Origin: Parasitella parasitica
Taxonomy: Eukaryota; Mucoromycota; Mucoromycetes; Mucorales; Mucoraceae
Direction: 5' to 3'
DNA length: 64,000 nucleotides
NCBI GenBank assembly: GCA_025201805.1
Contig: MU619253.1
Location: 64,202 to 128,201, forward strand
Shown here one piece after another: positions 59,105-64,000 of this stretch (positions are counted from its first letter, which is position 1; the number at the start of each line of letters is the position of its first letter). Below the pieces are notes generated by a model. That model did no database searches. It was not told the DNA's origin and was given only the letters and a program-made list of their open reading frames with translations. The position numbers and the translations under genes are program-made.

Positions 59105-60436
59105 GAAAATCATAAATATATACAAAGTCGCTTTATTCATCTTTACATGTAATATTTTTAATACCTATGATTGATTAATTAACCACTGTAAGGACCAAAT
59201 AAATGTCGTCAGGCCTATAAATTGGCTTATTTTAGCAAATAAATGCTGTTTTAAGCGGATTTTTGACCTTCTATTTCACTCAAAACCATATTAGACAATT
59301 GCTATCAGTCCACTTACTCATTCTGATGCAAATTTGCAGTTTTCTGAAAAACTTTTTTTCAACTCGATTTTGGCCCTATGGTACCTCGTCTGAAAAGTCC
59401 AATTTGACAAAAGTCAATTTTTCAGTCGAAAAACGAGGTTTTTTACTAAGGTATACATTAATTGCATTTGTTCCAGAATATTGTCCTTATATGATGGTAA
59501 TGTACATTTGCAGATTACAGACCAAATTTTTCGAGTTTTTCGCAATAAACTCAAAACTCGCTTTTTCTAAAATATCAATGCAATTTAATAAATAAAACTC
59601 ACAAATAAATAACACTAGTGCACAGAGCACGTTTGGCCCTACCATTATTACTATTACCTTTTTGGTCGTCAACTACTCATTTGGGTCTGTAAATATTCTT
59701 TAAAGAAGATTGTTTTTCTGGAAATGGCAATTTCGAACAAAAATGAGACAGACTCTTCAATCCCAATTCATACCCCGCGTGCATTTGCAACAACATTTCA
59801 AGTCTTTGTTTTGTGCTGAACAAAAATAGACACATAAACTATCTTTATTTTTTTATGGTTAGCTGAGTGAGTTAGAATATTTGTAAATTGTAAATAATAA
59901 CCTTAAGATTTATTAAAGAACTGAAAAGCATTTGTACTCCTGGTCTTCACATTGTTGTACCATTGTCTCATCGCAACTCGAGATACAAACATGATAAGAG
60001 CTGCGCTCATTTAGATACTTTTATTGTGATTGCTATTCTTCAGGATTGTTTAACATAGAGCTTCGTGTAGACAAAGAACCTCAATTCAGGATGATACGCT
60101 CATGCTAATATGTAAAATAATGGCACTTGCGGATCGTCTTTGCCGATCTCTTTTTGTTATAAAGAAGCCTGCTGACGTATGGAATTTTGCATTCCCTTAT
60201 ATAAGAAATAAAATAATGAACAGGCGTAACAGATTGTTAAAACAGCAGTTTAGGCGGCGCATAGTGTACTCGTCTCCTTACGGCTCATGAGTTCAGAATG
60301 AGCCATCTTGTGTATCATGCTTTTGCCATCAAAAGAACAAAAGAATCTCGAATGTTAACATGTAGAGAAAAAAAACTATATAAATCATGCAATTATTATA
60401 TGTTCTTTTTTTTTTTCCTCCATCAAAACAATCAAC
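59105..60436 (+). repeat. Upstream repeat of the Hsp70-like family, copy C
   Basis: The same 1.3-kb sequence as upstream of copies A and B, here in the opposite orientation in the window. It has the longer distal end shared with copy B, the hairpin at 59384-59438, and the CTTATATAAG palindrome near 60200. It runs right up to the start codon of copy C. Confidence 0.85.
60376..60385 (+). promoter_or_regulatory. TATA-like box of copy C
   Basis: CTATATAAAT about 55 bases before the start codon; conserved as a close variant in copies A and B. Position is short for a full 5' leader but plausible in fungi. Confidence 0.35.
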
Positions 60437-62839
60437 ATGGAAAACACAAACACTACCACTAAACAAGAATACAAGTATTTTGTTGGAATTGGTAAGACTA
60501 TTATGGTATTGGATACGTTAAAAAGATGATTCAACTAACACTCAAAAGACTTTGGAACTACCGAATCTAGCTGCTGTTATGCTATAAGGGGGGAAAAAGA
60601 TAGAAACAATGACAAGCAAATTGCTGTACACTCTGTCGGCTATTGGTGAGTGCACTAGTTATTGCAGTTACCACACTCAAACACTAATACGCATTATTTA
60701 TCTAGGTCTTGTCAAAGCATATTTGATTTCAAAATCCCTTCCGCTATTGCTTACCCTGATCCCTCAAAACCAGACGTATATATCGGAGGAAATATAGCAA
60801 GATATCCAAACGCTATTACAAGCTTGCCAGACAAGCTAGATTCACCAGACGGCATAAAGAGTTGTGCAGATTTTTTGAAGGCGTTCAATGCTCACGTCTT
60901 GGCAAGAATTGAACACAAAGAGAAAGAAAATGGAAGAGAACATGACGATGTTACTCTAGCCAACATTCAATACTGCTTCACTCTTCAACAAGCTCAATAT
61001 AAGGGAAACCTTCTTGAAGCACTGAAGTTGGCTGAAATCTACTCCAGCGAGGACCACAAGGACAAAATCTTGATTGTCGACACTCAATTGGCAATGGCGA
61101 AGAAGATCAGGAAACTCCAGCGTATTGAAAACAATTTTATTATCTGTGAAATTGACTCAAAGTTCACCAAAATCACGTCAATGGAAATCATTAACGAAAA
61201 TGGACGTTTAAGCGCAAGAGAATCCGGTGATTCGATTACACTTGATAAATTAGGTGACGAGCAGATTGATGAACAAGTTAAGGAGCTTGTAAAAAAGGAC
61301 ATGAAGAAACAACAATTGGACTCCCGTGATGATTGCGATAGCATACAGGAACTTGCCCTTCAATATTTCAGAAAAAAAATGAAGGTACATATATGCTACC
61401 CATCATTGACTCCATTTATCCTGACTACTAACATTTTACAAAACTAGTATTGGATTGATTTCGAAGATCTTGAAAAACAGAATTTTGCTCGTGTTTGTCT
61501 ACCAGGAAAAAAGGAGACAATTTCTATCGATCTTCCTCTAAAAGATCTCAAAGAGAGAGCTTATGATCCTATGATTGATGAAATTATCGAATCAGTTGAG
61601 AAGCTGTATAAATCAGAATTTGCGGTACATGTAGTCTTGAGCGGAGGTGGGCAGTCAATCTCAGATTATATGAAGCAAAAATTGGAAGAAAAATTGAGCA
61701 AAAGATTGGAAAGAGATGTACAAGAAAAGCTTGACAAAGAATTGAATGAGCTACTGGAACAGGTTAAAGAAACAACAATTAACGAAAAATTGGATGAGGC
61801 GTATGATTGTCTGGTTCAAGAATTGCGTTACTACACAAAAGAGGCAACTAGAAGGAGAATGATCGACAACCAATACTATGAAGCCTTATACAAATTTACT
61901 GCTTTGAAAGACAACTCAAAGTTGCAACACGCATTGAAGAAGGAACTAGATGAAAAGCTGAACGAATTTAAGCGTGATGATACTCTTTTGGCTAGATTTA
62001 CAAAAGGTTTGCGAGCCAAACTACATTCTAAAGAAAACGTGGTTCTCGAGTCAAACAAAGAGCAAAATCAAAACCAACTCGACAATTCTTATTTGGAGGA
62101 ATTGATAAAAGCTATGAAAGGCAGCATCTCTGATACATTGGAGAATATACTTTGCAATATATTCGAGGAACAAGCAGCTGAATTCAGGAACAACTATTCA
62201 GTCAAAGGATCAGACGCAATTTTTGATCAAAATTTGAAAGAGTTTGATCAAAAGTTAAAAGAATTGGGAGGCTTGGATGTCAAAGAAGTCCAAGAAAAAT
62301 TGAAGAAGTACGAACTGGATACAATTCTTGGCCAAAGATTAAAGTATCATTGCGAAATTTTGGGTGAGAAGGAATTGACAGATGGCAACCAGATAGAAGA
62401 TGAATGTGAGAACCCTTACGAACAATTGACCAAAAAAGAAGAGTCGAGAAAAAGATGGGAACGCTTTTACAAGATAAGATTGGAATGCGTGCCAAGACAT
62501 GAATGGGAAGACGAACTGAAAAAATTTGAATGCAATTTCGACAAAGGAAAAATAGAATTGTATGATGATTTCATTGAAAAAAACAAGATGGAATCCGAGG
62601 AAGAATTGGACCTGAAATCGGCAGATTTGAAGGAAGATTTCAACGAACAGCTCTCACTTCTTAAGGAAAGATTTGATAACGAATTGCAAACTTTGAAGCA
62701 CAAAATAGGAATAATGATCAATGAATCGGAACGACAACGAGTCTTGAACGAACGCTTCGCTGAAAATAACATTGTTAGAATAATTGGCGATATATCAGCA
62801 GCTGAAGCCGCAGTAGGCATCTTAACCGCAGAGCTTTAA
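60437..62839 (+). CDS. Hsp70-like protein with coiled-coil insertion, copy C (intact)
   Basis: Exons 60437-60491, 60549-60645, 60706-61384 and 61448-62839 give 740 aa, closing exactly in frame. Splicing creates FVGIDFGTTESSCCYAI, the Hsp70/HSPA12 phosphate-1 motif (residues 16-32); IPSAIAY and GGNIARYPNAI follow. The phosphate-2 position reads NNFIICEIDSKFTKI, without the DxGGGT glycines. YDPMIDEIIESVEKLY leads into VHVVLSGGGQSISDYM (343-345 GGG), equivalent to the adenosine motif of Hsp70. A roughly 350-residue, Lys/Glu-rich coiled coil follows, then IIGDISAAEAAVGIL, equivalent to the NPDEAVAYGA strand-helix that ends an Hsp70 nucleotide-binding domain. There is no peptide-binding domain. 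ATP binding is plausible, hydrolysis doubtful. Confidence 0.75.
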
Positions 62840-63933
62840 ATCCTAACTACATAGGCTTAAAATTTCTACGGTTTTACTTCATGCATACGGCACAATACAA
62901 TAAAATTCATTTGAAACCAAATTAGGCATATCTTTTAATCTTCTTCCAAACCTCTTTTCTTATTCCAATTTTGCAAAACATTAGTTTTTCAAATATCTTG
63001 CATGGAAGCCCGATCGAGTAGAGGAAATACGGCATGAAATGGACGAAATGAAAGTGCGCCATTTTGGACAGAGAAAAAACCACAAGCAGTGCTACCAACC
63101 CATCTTTTCAAAAGTGTTTCGCAAATGAGAAGGCTATTCTGAAGCCTATATAATCACTATAACCACCGTTATTGCTAATCTTTTAAGAGGCAACAGCAAT
63201 GAGTGTAAGGGCGTGTAAGTAAAAAATCAGATGTTATAACTCTGCTTTGAGTTGTTCGTTCATGATTGCAAGTTTGGAAAAACTGCTGCAAATAATATCT
63301 CTGGAGCCTATGCCTTTCGTGTTCAAGGCAGTGTTTATCATCTAATGAGATCTTTTTTGTTTCATACAAAAAACATGAGCTCTACTACCCTGGCTTGACT
63401 GAAATTTGCTCTAATACACATCTTTGACGCTGATAATATGTTGAGTAGTTATAGCGTGAATATTATACTCAATTGGCAGTATGATAAATGAATGGATTCA
63501 TTTGAAATGATCACAACAAATGTTATGAGACGCGCGGGACATTTATTTTGACTTTGAGTGAGGTTTACAACTGTAATTGTGTATTAGCGGGACACCATAA
63601 ATGTGAGAGTGTATTAATATATTATCAGGGGGTAAGATCGTTATAAAAGCTTCTAAACGATACTCTTGAGTAGAATGTATATGTCTGAAAGAATATAGGC
63701 AATAAACATAAAGAAAGATTTATTGAATATGTACTTGAAGATGATAACTTTCGATATGTAAAAGATGATAATTTCGATTAACAAAACTGGTAAAATGAGA
63801 AAACGGATCAAGTCCTACTTGGAGATTATATATTCAAATGTAATTTCATTTAGAAGTTGGTCAGGTAATAACATAATAGCATAATTTATTGAATATAATA
63901 AAGGAGGAAGAAGGAAGAAAATAAGAAAATAGA
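62840..63933. other. Intergenic
   Basis: About 1.1 kb after copy C. A short minus-strand frame near 63175-63369 has no recognisable content. Nothing supported. Confidence 0.5.
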
Positions 63934-64000
63934 TTATTTGTCTGCAAAGATGGAGCCTTGATGTTTGCTCAAGTAGTCAACTGACCTAGCAAGTTGAAGT
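63934..64000 (-). CDS. C-terminus of an unidentified gene (partial)
   Basis: The minus strand at the window edge reads QLARSVDYLSKHQGSIFADK then TAA, a protein-like end. The gene runs off the window; too little is seen to name it. Confidence 0.4.
   Translation of the reverse strand, partial: LQLARSVDYLSKHQGSIFADK

Noticed and set aside
59263-59595. 110-codon open frame repeated in all three upstream repeats (also 45728-46060 and within 16825-17229)
   Set aside because: Repeated only because the DNA is repeated; spans the hairpin, has no recognisable domain, and differences between copies are not obviously silent.

Overview
This is a window from a eukaryotic, intron-rich, AT-rich genome that reads as a fungus. 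Most genes carry short introns (about 50-70 nt, GTAAGT-like donors). Fungal-type proteins are present: an Opy2-like HOG-pathway anchor, a Met30-type F-box/WD40 protein, a SUR7/PalI-like four-helix protein and an Sfp1-type zinc finger. Very long poly-Gln tracts and expanded, decaying HSPA12-type Hsp70-like genes suggest an early-diverging lineage such as Mucoromycota; that placement is inference. I see no tRNA, rRNA or CRISPR array. Two runs of N (31135-31144, 51756-51805) sit in or beside homopolymers.

Layout. 0-15 kb: 3' part of a neurofibromin-type RasGAP, TAF10, a bZIP factor, an ABHD11-like hydrolase (stop codons of the last two abut), an AT-hook protein, an unrecognised TPR-like gene and a 414-aa protein ending in a CaaX box. 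15-20 kb: a truncated Hsp70-like copy (copy A), its 1.2-kb upstream repeat, and a very divergent HSPA12-like gene. 20-31 kb: Met30, a SUR7-like protein, Opy2, a stand-alone Grn1 domain, RIB1 and the DEAD-box helicase Dhh1. 31-43 kb: an assembly gap, a dead retrotransposon gag fragment, a small protein, a Bsd2/Ndfip adaptor, an APC permease, a MOCS1-type MoaA/MoaC locus, eS25 and a type I J-protein. 43-46 kb: copy B of the Hsp70-like element. 47-56 kb: Sfp1-like factor, P2, FAF2/Ubx2-like ERAD protein, BAR-PH-ArfGAP-ankyrin protein, an Irc24-like reductase and a 67-aa CxxC protein. 56-58.5 kb: three related PPxY membrane proteins. 59-63 kb: copy C, the only intact Hsp70-like copy.

The most unusual content is (1) the three-copy family in which an Hsp70-like nucleotide-binding fold appears to be split by a roughly 350-residue charged coiled coil between its last glycine-rich motif and its last strand, each copy preceded by the same 1.2-1.4-kb repeat; (2) the cluster of three two-helix membrane proteins sharing a PPSY motif and a cysteine loop, which could be ubiquitin-ligase adaptors like the Bsd2 gene also present; and (3) the MoaA/MoaC locus, where splicing would decide between a MoaA ending in Gly-Gly and a MoaA-MoaC fusion. 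Exon structures were worked out by hand from reading frame, splice sites and family conservation; most close exactly in frame.
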